This document shows, piece after piece, positions 49,921 to 62,547 of a DNA stretch of 64,000 nt. The notes under the pieces are model-generated. The model searched no databases. It saw only the letters and a list, made by a program, of their open reading frames with translations, and was not told where the DNA came from. A program made the translations under genes and the position numbers. The first letter of the stretch is position 1. Each line of letters starts with the position of its first letter. Origin of the DNA: Otis tarda (lineage: Eukaryota > Chordata > Aves > Otidiformes > Otididae); NCBI GenBank assembly GCA_026413225.1, contig CM048555.1, positions 77,693,785-77,757,784 of the forward strand, in the 5' to 3' direction.

Positions 49921-52749
49921 ATTTAATGGTTCTTGATCAATCTCTGGCCCTGTGCAGCCTGATTGCATTTCTGCTTTGTGCTACTTGTAAATGCACAAGC
50001 AAGAAATGCAGCTCAAGAGCATCTATGGAGCAAACCTTGATATTGAGGGTCCAGAGAAGCATTGTGTGAATGTCCTTTGGAATAACTGTAACCTGATGCT
50101 ACAGACAAAATGCCCACTATTGAATGGACCATGTCAGGTGCACTTCTGGAGCAGCTTTTTGGTTCATTTTGATAGAACAGAAAGCTTATCCATTGCATAC
50201 TCTGGCAATCCATTATAAGATTAAGTGGGGATGACTGAGAGAGTCACTTGGGAAGCTCAGTCCTGATCCAAACTAAAACAGTAATACAGAAATGACAACT
50301 GGATATTTGATGTTTCTTGCACTGTGTACTATAAATCAGGAAATATAAATTGAGATGCAGTAAGCAATTTTCCTTTGCAGAGCATAGCAGATGTCAGCTA
50401 TGCTGAATTTGGATCTTAGCCAAAATGTAGACAGAAGTAGCTGTACCCTCAGCATCATAGACCATTTGGAGACCTCAGCCAGGGAGTGGAAGGGCTCTAG
50501 CTCAGACTTGATGATATAAAATAACTGAATTACAAGACAAGTTTGGGTATAACCATAGACCAAGTATCCAAAGCAGATGTGACATACGTAAGGGGAATCT
50601 AGTCTTAGAATCCACTCATAACTGAAAAACTTTAGTTTCTAGAAAGATGTGATTACCAGGTAGCTCATCATCCTTGACGTCTGAGGAACTGACGTCTGAG
50701 GAACTCTCACTTGAGTCAGAGAGATTTGTTTTCCCTGTTTCTTCTACTGCTTTGCATGGGAGTTCCTTAGCCATTAATTCCAACCCCTTGCTTCAGTATC
50801 CCACCATAACATCCATTCAGAAATTTATTGAGGTCTGTGTTAAAAATAATTAAGTGGTGCCCCCCTCGCCCCAGTTCACATGAGAACATTCTCCCAGAGC
50901 CTCAATGTTCTAGTAGTCAGAAAACTTTTCACAAGACCCATCTAAATATGTTCTAGGTCAATTAATTTCTCTAAAGATAAACTACTCTCTGCCAGTCTCT
51001 TGAAAGAAACAAATTGGTCATAGAAGCTTATCAATGACTGTTCTTTGATTCTTGGAATAAGGTAAGAGAGCTGAAAGTTCTGTTTCATTATTATTATTTC
51101 CCAAAGGCTGTGGTCACTCTGAAAAGCCTGGGAAGGTTTACTCTGGAATTCTTTTAGCACTGTTTTCTCACTTCTGTTCCTCCTTCACCCATGCCCGTAA
51201 GAGTCACAAAGCAATTTTGTTGTGCCTAGTAAACCTAGTTCCTTCACCTATGATGTGATTTGTAGGAATAACACACATCACTGAAAAAAAAGAAAAAAAA
51301 ATATTAAAAAGTAATGCTCAAAGGAATTACAATATTTCAGAGAAGATAATTCACTTGTCATCTAGATGACACTAGTAGATATCTCTAAGGCAAGGTCAAT
51401 TTAATTAGTTCAAATTAAAAGCAGTTTAAAATATAGTAATGCGTTTTGGTTAAAAAAGCTTAGAATCATTTCTGTCTTCATGCTGTCACTTTGAGGGCTG
51501 TGGATACTAGAGCGGGTATAAAAACTAAGAATTGGGAATGTAAGAAGTGCAAGCACATGTGCTGGGAATCCATGAAAACAAAAAAAAAGAAGGTCTGACT
51601 TGAAATGTCTGAAATTTTTAAGTTAGATGTTGAGTATATTACAGTAAGGCAATGGCTAAACAGAACCAGTACAAATCCAAGAAGACCACAGTGTACAAAT
51701 AAAAGGTGAATTAACACACTCAAAGAAAATCTGTCTATACGTCTATCAAAACAAATAAAGGACAGCATGAATAGATAAGAGATTCCTTTTAGCAGAGGAT
51801 TTTGTCAATTACAGAACTAACCAACCATGGCTGAATAACATCCATGCTTGGATGAAAGATCACTATCACAAATCAAGCACTGTAGAAGAGCCACAAATAG
51901 CTGTGTGCTCAATTAATCAGTTATTTTACAGGAGCTGAGCTCATCCCTCCATTCTCGTCGTAGCCCTTAGACAAATTCATTGTTTATGAGACACAGATGC
52001 TGCACCGTAGTTTTCTCATTGTGTAGGAGCACAGTCCCACCTCACTATTTGTACCTAACACAGTTGTTTTGTTGTTTTTTTTTTTTCCAGAAGGAATTAG
52101 CTGATAATATTAGTGTATTAAAGTAGTTCTGTTTCTGTGTTTATTCCCTTTTTGTTCTGTTTATGTGTTTCCAGATAAATATAAATTATAATTTGCAGGT
52201 AAAGACTTTCCATCGTGCATGTGTGGGTACTTTCTGCTAAGCTACTTTCCTGCAAATAAAACAAGCTTTCTTCCTAGGTGTGGGTTTTGAGTAACTTAAT
52301 CAAAAGACCCTCTTAGGCGAAAGGAGGTTCCCTGCAGACTCATTATTGGGGCTGTGAAGCTCTGGAATTATTCCAGAGTTCTCTTGAGAGCTGTGGTGCT
52401 TCTTATTTAACACCTCCCTTTCTAAACTTGATGAAAACATGTGAAATACGTTAACTTATTTTTCACAAAAATATCTGAACATGAACATATTCCACTTATA
52501 ACAAAAGTGCAGAGGCACAGGTCTTCTGTGCAGAGGCACAGGAGACCAACAAATATCTGTGCTCAAAGCCTTGCCTTCTATTTTCTTAGTTTTCAAGAGA
52601 GTGCTTTTGGTCCTGTTAATATGAGCCAAAGATGGTGCCACCAGTGGTCATTCTCTTTCTGTACAGTTTTGTCTGCTGGCTGCTCAGCATTCAAACACTA
52701 AATCATTCATCTTCATGTGAGGCCACATGCCCTAGCCATGCCATAGTCT
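49921..52749. other. Unassigned non-coding stretch
   Basis: No gene or mobile element is recognised. Small tandem structures are present: a 15-bp perfect repeat GACGTCTGAGGAACT twice head to tail (50676-50705), and GTGCAGAGGCACAGG at 52507-52521 and again at 52528-52542. Confidence 0.5.
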
Positions 52750-52999
52750 GTTTTAAAACAGACGGAGGTAGATTCAAATTAGACATTAGGAAAATTTTTT
52801 TTACAATGAGGATGGTGGAACACTGGCACAGGTTGCCCAGAGAGGTGGTGAATGCCCCATCCCTGGCGCTGGGTTGGACAGGGCTCTGAGCAACCTGATC
52901 TGGTTGGAGATGTCCCTACTTATTGCTGGGGGGTTGGACTGGATGGTCTTTAAAGGTCTATTCCAACCAAAACCATTTTGTGATTCTATGATTCGATGA
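52750..52999 (+). mobile_element. CR1 LINE 3' end, short copy
   Basis: A 5'-truncated 250-bp CR1 in sense orientation. It starts near GTTTTAAAACAGACGGAGG, passes through AATTTTTTTTACAATGAGGA and CACAGGTTGCCCAGAGAGGT, and ends in GGTTGGACTGGATGGTCTTT and GTGATTCTATGATTCGATGA. Relative to the other copies it lacks about 15 bp in the segment between CCATCCCTGG and GGTTGGACAGG. It lies only ~20 bp upstream of copy B of the unexplained duplication. Confidence 0.94.
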
Positions 53000-53018
53000 A
53001 TCAATATCCATAATGTCT

Positions 53019-53320
53019 AGGATAAAACTATGCTACGAAATATCAGATTTTGGAAAGATTTACTTGGACGTTGAGGTATGCCAATATGAAACCATGAGAA
53101 GAATATCCAGAGAGCATTAAACCAAAATATATGGGCAACAGTAGACAAGTATATAATTTAGGCTGCAAAGCAGTTATACTTGGTAATTAGGCACACAGAA
53201 GGAAAGATTCAGCTTCATTTAGATCTAATTCATCCTCTTGGGAACCTGACTGATACTGAAAAATATGTTTTTGTGAGTCTGGTCACACTTAAAAGACAGG
53301 AGCTAATAGTGATGAACCAA
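53019..53320 (+). repeat. Unrecognised ~300-bp duplicated sequence, copy B
   Basis: This is the direct-repeat partner of 49618-49920, with start-to-start distance 3.4 kb. Similarity begins right after the CR1 tail (GGATAAAAC) and fades around GAACCAA at 53320. The CR1 may have landed at or near its left edge, so the original repeat could have extended further left, although no match is visible upstream of the CR1. Divergence appears spread evenly along the block. Confidence 0.85.
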
Positions 53321-56300
53321 AGTTAGTCTAACAGATTGAAACAACTTTAGTCAATTATGAGTTTAAAATTCCTATGGAAAAGTTCTAAATTTATTACTCT
53401 ATACTTGCCCAGGGAATCCTGGGATGTACTCCATTAATTTTACTTACTTGTAAAAGGATACTTTCTCTGATAGTTCTAGTAAATGACCTGTCAAAGGGAG
53501 TAATGAGATGGGTATTTAGTGATTAGTTTGCTCAACTTGCAGTGTGACCCAAACTGTGATTTGAGTTTTAATTGCATCGCCACACAAAGACTTAAATCTC
53601 AAAGTATTATGCACTTTTTCAGACAGAGAGGGAAAAAAACACATGTATAGATATAAACTAAAACTGATCTGTGCACCTACGCTTTGAAGAGTTTAAATGA
53701 GAGATGTTGCAATACAAACAATAGTTCAAGAAATATCTAGGATTTTCTCATATTTTATTTCTAGCCTTTTTCAAGGTTATAGGAGAGTGATCTATTTCTA
53801 AACTCTCAGGACCTCAGCAGACATCGAGACTCCTATTGAGACCTTCTTGTTATTCCTATACAGTATCAGGCTGCCATTTTTTATCCCAAAAGAGCAAATG
53901 AAGTGACCTCAGTGAGACCACAGAGATACAGATGCGCATTAAATGAAGCTGGAATTCATACCTCCATGGAGAGAAAGTCTAACCCATGACACTGGATGGT
54001 AACCACTGCAGTCAACTCTGAAATACTCATTTAGGTTATCTTTCTAAAAAATCGAATAAAGAATGACTTTTAACACTTTCTTCTCCTAACATAGACAAGT
54101 AAAACAGGTTATCACACTTTACTTGTATTGTCTTTTCTTCATTGGCTCCAAGCAGAATCTGGAGAAGTACCTGAGATATATTTCTGGATGTCTAAAACAG
54201 AAAGAAGGCTATCCATTGACTTATTTTCTAAAAAGATTAAGATCTTCCAGAGGAAAATTTTACCTGCTGCCATCTCCTACTTTTGCTTTGTCTAAGGATT
54301 TTTAGTAACATAAGCAATCACCTTGACTTGTCTCAGAAAGACAAAAGTTTACATCACTTGGAAAAATAAATGACCTCCTCCCAACTTGACAACCCTGAAC
54401 ACATAGCAAAATGCTGCATCACTGATCTCAACTGTTGCTGGTAGCAGTAGCTTGGCTTCTGTGTTTTGCTGTTAGCTTGTAGCTGTGTAGCCAGGAAACC
54501 CATGAAGATTAATTGAGTCAGTCAAGTACAGTATTAACTATACCACTGTCTAATTGACTTAATCTCATTCTCAGTACTGCAAAAAATTAGATGTGTTCAT
54601 TCTATCTGTTAAGGATGACACCTTTCCTTTCAGCAGATGCCAAGTACAATATTTTTTTCACTTCATAGAAAATATAAGATTTGTTCATTATTTGACCAGT
54701 TTCCAATATTTACCATGGATCACCCTACCTTTTCTTATCATATTGAGAAACAGTTCCAAAACAGGCAATGTGTTTATATATCTGTGTATATACAGGCATT
54801 TTTATATTTACAATGTTGATAATGATTCATTTTCCTAAGTCACAAGTGCTCTTGGCAGTGCTCTACTGAGATTCATCACAATATGTCATACACTAAGCAA
54901 ATGTTCTTTAAAACAACTAGAGAAAATATGAATCTTGACTCGTAATTGCAAGAATTTTGGAGAGAATATAGTTGTTTTGGCCAAAGACAAATCAGTACTA
55001 AATACACAATCTGTTCTCATCTGGTAATCCAGGCAAAATGAAACTACTGAAGAACTTTATTCTTCAGCTCCAATGACATTTGTGAAGATTTGGGCTATAT
55101 TAATATTTTCTGTGTATTCTAATTCTATCACCTGAAGCCTTAAACTTGGAAAATACATTACCTGTAACATTGCTTGTTTTTTCAAGCACACAAACTAAGA
55201 AATTTAAATTTAGCTTGTGTTAGAGAAAAAGATTCATTTCAGAGCTGAAGAAATGGAAAAATAATCCCTGCTGACTTACTACCTTATATCATGCCAGAGC
55301 GTTTCTTCTAATTATGTTCATCTTCCATCTGCCAATCTGACAAAGAATCTTCCACGTGAAAAAACTGTTATGTGGTTTAACATAGGTTTTTTTTGTTTGT
55401 TTTATTTTTCTGAAAAATCTAAGAAATACGGAGATTTGGTAAGAATTATCATAACACTCCTCACGTGCATTACACTGATGTGAATTGTCACTAGAATATA
55501 TTGCACTTATTTCACTATGATTTGTCCTTCTTCAAGGCACATGTGCAAATAAAGGAATACTAAAATATGATGTTTCCTTGTTCTGTATACCATTGAAACT
55601 AAAGAAAATCCTAGCCTTATGTAAATGTTGTGGGCAAAAGAGAGCAAAAAGGGGCATAACACTGATGATGATGATGATAATAATGATGATGATAATAATA
55701 ATAATAGTAATACCTTGTAATACAATTGGTAAAACACATACTCCTGGTTAGCTGGTAGGATTGTAGTTGAAGCTGTGGAAAGAAATTTGTGAAAACCTTA
55801 GGTACTTCTGGAAAAGCAAGTTTATTTCAAAAAGTAAAGTTTGCAGACTGTCAGAGCTATAAAGCAGCCTAAAACTCTTCCACAAAAAAAAAAAAGAAAA
55901 ACCCTCTGATATTTTCTCTTTTTGTGTGTGTGTGTGTCACATAAAAATGAGAGCAACTCCATTCTGATAAGATAAGAAGGATTTACCCTTTTTTAGCAAT
56001 GAAAACGAGGATAAGATAGATGTAAGGACTCATCAAACATTTTTTAATCCATGCCAAACACTACTTTCAGAATTGTCTATCTTGAATAATTTGGCTTTAC
56101 TGGAGTCTCTATAAATAATTTTCCATAAGAGAAGATGCTCAAAACTCTAGAAATAAAGTCAAACTGTCTCAGAAAAAACTTCGGGGTTGGGGGTAGGGGG
56201 GGAGATCAGTCTTGACTGTTGATGGATCTCCCTCTTTGTAATTGTTTCTGAGGATCTTACTCATCAGTCTTCTATGAGAACATTATGAGGAAAACAGAAG

Positions 56301-56834
56301 GCACTTCATCACCACAGTCTCCATTCTAGTGCAGATGATCCATTTCATGTGCCATAACAGAACCACAAAATGGATTACAGCCTAGGAAAATAAAAAGGAA
56401 AAGAAGATTAACTTCCAATTATTATGATTAGACTGAAAATGAAAAATAGAGTTAACTTTTTTAAAAGCACTAGCACTTCATTTGGTTTTGTGAATATTTA
56501 CTAAAAAAAACCTCAACCATAAATACCTGAGACATTTCATATTGTTGCATCTCTAGTATCTTGTCCTAAAATCCCATTTAGGTCAGAAACACCTGGTCAG
56601 TTAAGCCATTGTCTTGCAAGAAACCAAACACTCTGGAAATGACAATGCTACATGCTTAGAATAAAAATAATCTGGAGGAAATCAAATGAGACTAATAGGT
56701 TCAAAGCTTGTCCACAATTTAAAAAAAACCCATGGAATTAGGAGCAGAGTTGTCTGCATGTTGGAAGATCAGCCTTCAGAGCAGAGGGAAGGACTTTTTC
56801 TTCTCTAAAATATGTTGTTTCTGATCGCTGACTT
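53321..56834. other. Unassigned non-coding stretch (3.5 kb)
   Basis: No gene or element is recognised apart from simple sequence: a TGA/TAA trinucleotide tract at 55663-55712 and a short TG run near 55924-55937. Open frames are short and AT-rich. Confidence 0.5.
55663..55712 (+). repeat. (TGA/TAA)n trinucleotide microsatellite
   Basis: About 16 trinucleotide units mix TGA and TAA (TGATGATGATGATAATAATG..). The array is interrupted and short. On the minus strand it gives a spurious Leu/Ser-rich frame. Confidence 0.95.
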
Positions 56835-57455
56835 AGAATCATAGAATCATAGAATGGTTAGAGTTGGAAGGGACCTTCAAAGGTCATCTAGTCCAACCCC
56901 CCTGCAAGGAGCAGGGACATCCCTGACTAGATCAGGTTGCTCAGAGCCTCATCCAGCCTGGCCTTGAACATTTCCAGGGATGGGGCATCCACCACCTCTC
57001 TGGGCAACCTGTTCCAGTGCTCTACAACTCTCATTGTAAAAAATTTTTTTCTAATATCTAATCTAAACCTACCTCCTTCTAATTTAAACCCATTACCCCT
57101 TGTCCTATCACAACAGGCCCTACTGAACAGCTTCTCCCCATCTTTCCTGTAGGCCCCCTTGAGGTATTGGAAGACTGCTATCAGGTCTCCCCGGAGCCTC
57201 CTCTTCTCCAGGCTGAACAGCCCCAACTCTCTCAGCCTGTCCTCATAGGAGAGGTGCTCCAGCCCTCTGATCATCTTTGTGGCCCTCCTCTGGACCCTTT
57301 CCAACTGGTCCATGTCCTTCTTATGTTGGGGTCTCCAGAACTGGACGCAGTACTCCAGGTGGGGTCTCACCAGGGCAGAGTAGAGGGGCAGAATCACCTC
57401 CCTCGACCTGCTGGCCGCACTCCTCTTGATGCAGCCCAGAATGCGGTTGCTCTTG
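56835..57455 (-). mobile_element. CR1 LINE 3' end, antisense, with long surviving ORF2 C-terminal frame
   Basis: A 5'-truncated CR1 of ~620 bp on the minus strand. It starts (plus coordinates) with the inverted tail AGAATCATAGAATCATAGAA. The minus-strand frame is unbroken through the ORF2 C-terminus: [55 protein letters not shown] and [21 protein letters not shown] are all recognisable CR1 blocks, ending at about 56927. The RT catalytic core and endonuclease are absent, so it cannot move. Similarity ends near 57455; the ~19 N-terminal codons of the 194-codon frame come from flanking DNA. It is likely the youngest CR1 in the window. Confidence 0.97.
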
Positions 57456-58559
57456 TGCCCTATGTAACAGGATAGTAGACAAGAGATCCCTGTATTGCAC
57501 CGAATTTCCAAATCTATTTTTTTTTCTGGGCTGATCCCACGTTACCAATTGAAGGACTTTTATTATTACTTAATCTTATTATCAAAATTTCATGTTTTCC
57601 ATGATATCTTTTTCTCACAGTTTACTGAGATACCTATTTGCTGTGAAATTCCATCACTGATTAATGTTATGACAGCATTTCTGAAGGTGAAAAAATACCC
57701 CAAAATTAGTTTAGTTTAGTTTATTTACTTTTGCAGGTACAATGACTAGATTAATAAAACTCTCTAACTTTGTTTTTCATGCCCGACTTCTATTGCAAAT
57801 TGTTTATCAGATGCTCTTTTTTGTTGATAGCAACCAATAAACGTTCCTATGATTTTTTTTGCACCAATGTCAAGAAAAAATGTCTCCACTAGAGCTGATG
57901 ACTGTATGATGGCAGATGGCAGCAAAGAAATGGGAAAAATATTTTCTGCTCTTCAAAATGATGTTCGATATGTGGCAGGTACTTCCCAAATATCCAAAAA
58001 GCAGAATCTCTATTTATAATAACACCTAAGACAGGCAAAAAGTAAAGAAGGAGACCAAACAGGAAATGTGTGAGGCCATTTCGTATGAGGTTCTTGTAAC
58101 CAGTGAGAGAAATTGATGCTTCTGAGATTTTTAAAGCAGACATAAGGGGAATTTTGGGGCTGCTGTCAAGACATGGAGAATGTGTTTGGCCTGTAAAAAG
58201 GCTAGAAAGAGCAGTGAAACTATTGAAGGACAAAGAGAGCTAGGGAGAAACAATACTGTGTGAAAACCCTGAAAATTATTTATGGAATATAAAATTCCTA
58301 TGTCAGCTGAAATTCAGACTTCATAGATGTGTACTTAGTTCCCACATCTCAGAATTTCCTATGTGAAATGGGGTGATTCACATAATCTATCCATATCCAT
58401 CTGTAAAATGAAAAATAAGGGATAAAAGCCAAAGAAATTTAGGTCAGATGAAAGGAAAAATCGTATCTTGCAAGACATATGTAGTAATCTTAGTAATCCT
58501 TCTAATCTACTCAGTGGCTTTAGCTGAAATGCTCTCCTCAGTGTTGCACAGCATACTTT
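57456..58559. other. Unassigned non-coding stretch
   Basis: No gene or clear repeat is visible. A 114-codon minus-strand frame at 57889-58233 has no recognisable motif. Part of this region could belong to the old LINE immediately downstream, but I cannot align it. Confidence 0.45.
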
Positions 58560-58975
58560 AAAATAGTTGTGAGCAGCTGGAAGGAGGCCAAAGAAGAGAA
58601 GCAAAAATGATTCTAGAAATACAGGAAATATCATCCACAAGAAAGATTGAAAAGAAGGTAGGTTTTGAATCTTGAGAAAAGAGGGAATACAAAATTCAGG
58701 AGAAACAAGATAACTGTACAAATGTATAGAGGCATCTACAAAAAAAAAAAAAAAAGGAAAAAAAGAAATAATGTGTTCTCCACACTGTAATGGATAGAGG
58801 AAGCAACAATGATATAATATGAAAAGAAGTATATCTAGAAATTAAGGTAGAATTTCTACCGATAGGGTTACTGAAGCAGAAGAAGAGATTGTGTGAGAAT
58901 GCTGCAAAATCTGTGTTATAGGAGATTACCTAAGAGTTTGGCAGATACCGGCCAGGAATTATATGATTTGGAGAC
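58560..58975 (+). mobile_element. Ancient CR1/L3-like LINE fragment
   Basis: The sequence follows the layout of the ORF2 C-terminal and 3' region of old amniote CR1/L3 LINEs. AGGAGGCCAAAGAAGAG corresponds to the 'caRRRA' segment and AGAAAGATTGAAAAGAAGG to 'ERLKELG'. GATAACTGTACAAATGTATA corresponds to 'gataacngtcttcaaatata', GTGTTCTCCACA to 'ttgttctcc', and GGAGATTACCTAAGAGTTTGGCAG to the 3' end. No frame survives and there is a poly-A insertion near 58740. The divergence is much higher than in the other CR1 copies, so this is an old insertion. The identification rests on remembered consensus wording. Confidence 0.5.
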
Positions 58976-61900
58976 TGCCTCTGACTTCACTGCAACCAAA
59001 GTTCAATACTTATGTATTAAGAAATAACATTGCAGTGATGATTATTCAAGCATTCATGATCCAAGTGTCACATGCCAAGAGGATGTTTGCAATTATATCA
59101 GTCAGGAAATGTTGGTCTACTAATGTTTCAATAGACTACAAGAGAAAGGTGTCCTTCACTTCATTGCATTTCAATTTAATTTTAAAATGGAAATTAATTT
59201 AATTTTGTTACAGAACTACTTCCTTCTCTAATATGGTTTGAATGCATAGCTATTATTGAAGAAGATGCCTTATTAAAATCTGTTTTGTTTCAGAGTGAAA
59301 GTAATAAAATTTCAAGATTTCTTTAAATCAGTTAAGTTGGAAATTAATGTCAGATAGAACTTCCTCTTGCTATTAAGGGAACTGGACTACTAAGAATTTC
59401 TTCACTTTTAAATTTAATCTGGAGGTATCTTCAAATACACCATTAGTGTTTTCCATAAAGAAAAGAAAGCAAGCTGTGAATTTCAAAGGTGAATGCAGCA
59501 ACTAATAGGTCATTATGGTCAAGATGGTTTTTATTTCCTTTAAGGGATTATTCTACATGACACACAGTTTTTAATTATGAAGCATGAACTGCTTAATAGA
59601 AAAACAAATTTTGATAAATTGAATTGCTAACGTACTTTTAAACCTCAGTTTATGAAAGGCATAAGGAGTCAGCTATATCCTATTTGTACATGTAGAAATA
59701 AGAATATCTATGAAAAGAAATGCAAAGTCAAAAAGACCTTGAGAATGTACTGATGGAATAATCTTTCAGAAATAGCTCCTCTTCACTGCGAGGCAGCTCT
59801 CCGCTCAGGCTACCTCTGACTTATTTTCTCCAATTTAATGCTGAGAAGTGTTTCTTTTTGTGTAGTCAGCCACTTTCAATGGAGACAGTGAGTACTCCCT
59901 GGGCTGAGGGTGACATGCCAGTTCTGTTCAAGCAGGCACTCCCTTCCTTCCTGAGGGACCCGTCATTTGCCATTGCCTTTAGGCATGCTGAACATTAGCA
60001 GTCAAACCTTAGGGTCAGATCTCCTTTATTTCAAAAGTTGCATTACCAAGGAGTTGCATCACCAATGTTTTCAGTTTCTGTATTCCTTCAATTCCATTTA
60101 ACCTGATTTCAGACTGCACTTTAGTTGCAACAGTCAGTGTATCCAAGATACAGATAGATGTAGGTAAAGACCCAGAACACTTCCTGTTTCCCTGTCCTCC
60201 TCTCCAGCATGGGGACCTTGTGATGCCTCATCTCTCAAATCATGCAGCCTTGAGGGAAATCTTGCAGAGAAAAATAATCTTAAAGATTCCACAATAGCAA
60301 AACAAGCCAAAGCACAGCTAAAGCTAAGACCTTTTATCAATCTCAGAATTTTCTGCAGTTTTGACTCGAGTTTGTAGCTGTGTCTTAGCTGTTTGGCAAG
60401 GAATAAGACATGTTGTCTGGTTCTGATGCCAGGAAGTGTGGCTGAGTTGATGCCTGCTTGGTTAAACCCTCTTGCCCTCTCCAAAACCAAGAAAACCCAG
60501 TCCCTTCCGGGTAGCGTGTCCATACTGCACACAGGAACTGCATTCTATTCCAAGCATTTCCAAAAATATGTTTATTGTCATGGGACAACATCTCTTGTGT
60601 GAGTGTGCCGATAAATAGACCAAATAATCGTCTATCAGTGCACAAACCCATACCCAGCTGGTTACATGTTTATTATCCCCAAATATCCATATTGAAAAAC
60701 ATAGTTTGTCCTCTGGGCTAGTATGACAAAATTTTATATTACCTTTGTGTTCCTGCTTGTACTTCCGAAGATGATGTCTATTTGAATATTAGATTTCTAC
60801 AAAATGTCTGACTCTCCAAGACCTGAATATAATCCATAAAACACTATGCATTTCAAAAGGAACTTGTCTGACCACAGAACCTCAGCACTTTACAAGCCAT
60901 GTCTACTGACAGTGACCTTACAGATGGGATTCATCTATTTTCTTCTGTGCTTTTTATGTTTAACAGGTTTGGAGCAGAAATAGTTTACTCTTTCTTATGC
61001 AATTCCAGCTTGTTTACACTCAGCTGAAGTATTTGAATTGAGGTACCTTTGAAAGAAAAAATGCTGTTGTCTGAAATAGCTCCTTGGCTTTTTGAGTAAA
61101 ACACTACTATGTGTCTAAAACACATAGACAAATCACAGCTGGGATTACTTAACCAGCCAGAAGTATTTTCTCTCATGCATGTAGAGTGTACTGAAAGATA
61201 ATCTGAGCACTTAGACTCTAATGTACCTATCCAGAGACAAACAAGATAAAACAGCTAATAAGCCTCTGTGTAGAAATTGCTGTTGTTGCAAAACAGAGAT
61301 TTCAAATGTAAATTTTACTTTACCTCTCAGCAATGTATCTGACCTCAGCAAAATGAAGTCCAGTCCATTAACTTACATGATATTGCATAGGAAAGTATGG
61401 AACGATTTATTATTTTTCAACTTGTACATCTGAGCATTACTTGTTATTTACAGCAATAAAAAAATCATCCAATTAATATACAGACATACTATACCTAACA
61501 TAGGAAACAAATTAATTCAACATGATAATATACTGCTTGTCACAATGTCTAATGCAGAATGTCTCCTACAAATTCCTGTGTGAATCCCTATGTTCTTCGA
61601 AGTGTATCTTTGTAGTACATTAGCTGTTTAGACCAGACTAATAGCAGCCATGAATTGCTGCTATTCAGTTAGTTGTCATGCCTCATCTGAGCTATGGCAG
61701 CCTACTCTGAATGTGCTTTCATGTCCTAAAACCAAAAATAATATGTATTGTCTTACATATGTCATGACCTAAGAATACATGGTCACACAATCATTTACCA
61801 CAGCTCAGCTGATGAATGGTAACTCATTAAATAGATGTAATTTGATCATCACTCTAAGCCTACTTTCTACCTCATTTTTATGTTTGTGAGACAGGAGCAT

Positions 61901-62547
61901 TTTGCGCCTTGGGATTAATAGGACGATGGTTCACCAACACAGTCCCTCTCAGATACATAACAGGATCTCTGTAACAGGATCTGTGTTTACAAGGATGAAC
62001 CTCCCAGAAACCTCGGTGGGATTTTCACTTCCTAAAATTAAAAGCAATTTTACCCTAAACCATTACCTCTTGACCTAAGATGTGGGACTGTGAGAAGGAA
62101 CTTAGGTGTAGGGAAGAAGGAGACAGGAAGACAAGACGCTTCAAAAAGCTCCAAGTCAGTAGGTGACCTTATTATACGATATCCAAAGAAGATGAAAGAA
62201 TTTGCTAACCTTAAAATGAACATTAAAAAGTAAAGATTAATAATCCAATCTACACAAAAGAGAAAGAAATACCTATAATGTATTTAATTTGTAACTATGA
62301 ATGATACCAAATAAGACTCTTATTTCTCTTGACAAGGGCGTGAGTCTGTATTGTTATCACTTATTATTAGTCTCTTTATTTGGTTAGTACTAGGCAATTT
62401 GCATTAAAAGCCTATATTTCCCTCTTCTACTTTGTTTATTTTTCAAATGAATTTATGTTCACAGTGGGAGGCAGCATGAGAAGCCTTGGATTTAGCCACA
62501 GAAAATAGCAAGCTGTCAGCAAATTTCCTTTTCAGTCCCCTGCTGAT
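58976..62547. other. Unassigned non-coding stretch (3.6 kb)
   Basis: No gene is supported. At 60134-60651 two overlapping minus-strand open frames (132 and 88 codons) lie in a segment with higher GC than its surroundings. I recognise no family, and the segment could be an old LTR, an exon or chance. The rest is AT-rich. Confidence 0.4.

Noticed and set aside
56937-57475. Plus-strand open frames over the CR1 at 56.8 kb
   Set aside because: Antisense shadows of the CR1 ORF2 C-terminal frame.
58359-58721. 120-codon minus-strand frame with a hydrophobic, membrane-like translation
   Set aside because: It overlaps antisense to the A-rich ancient LINE fragment. Phe/Leu richness is the complement of GAA/AAG-rich sequence.
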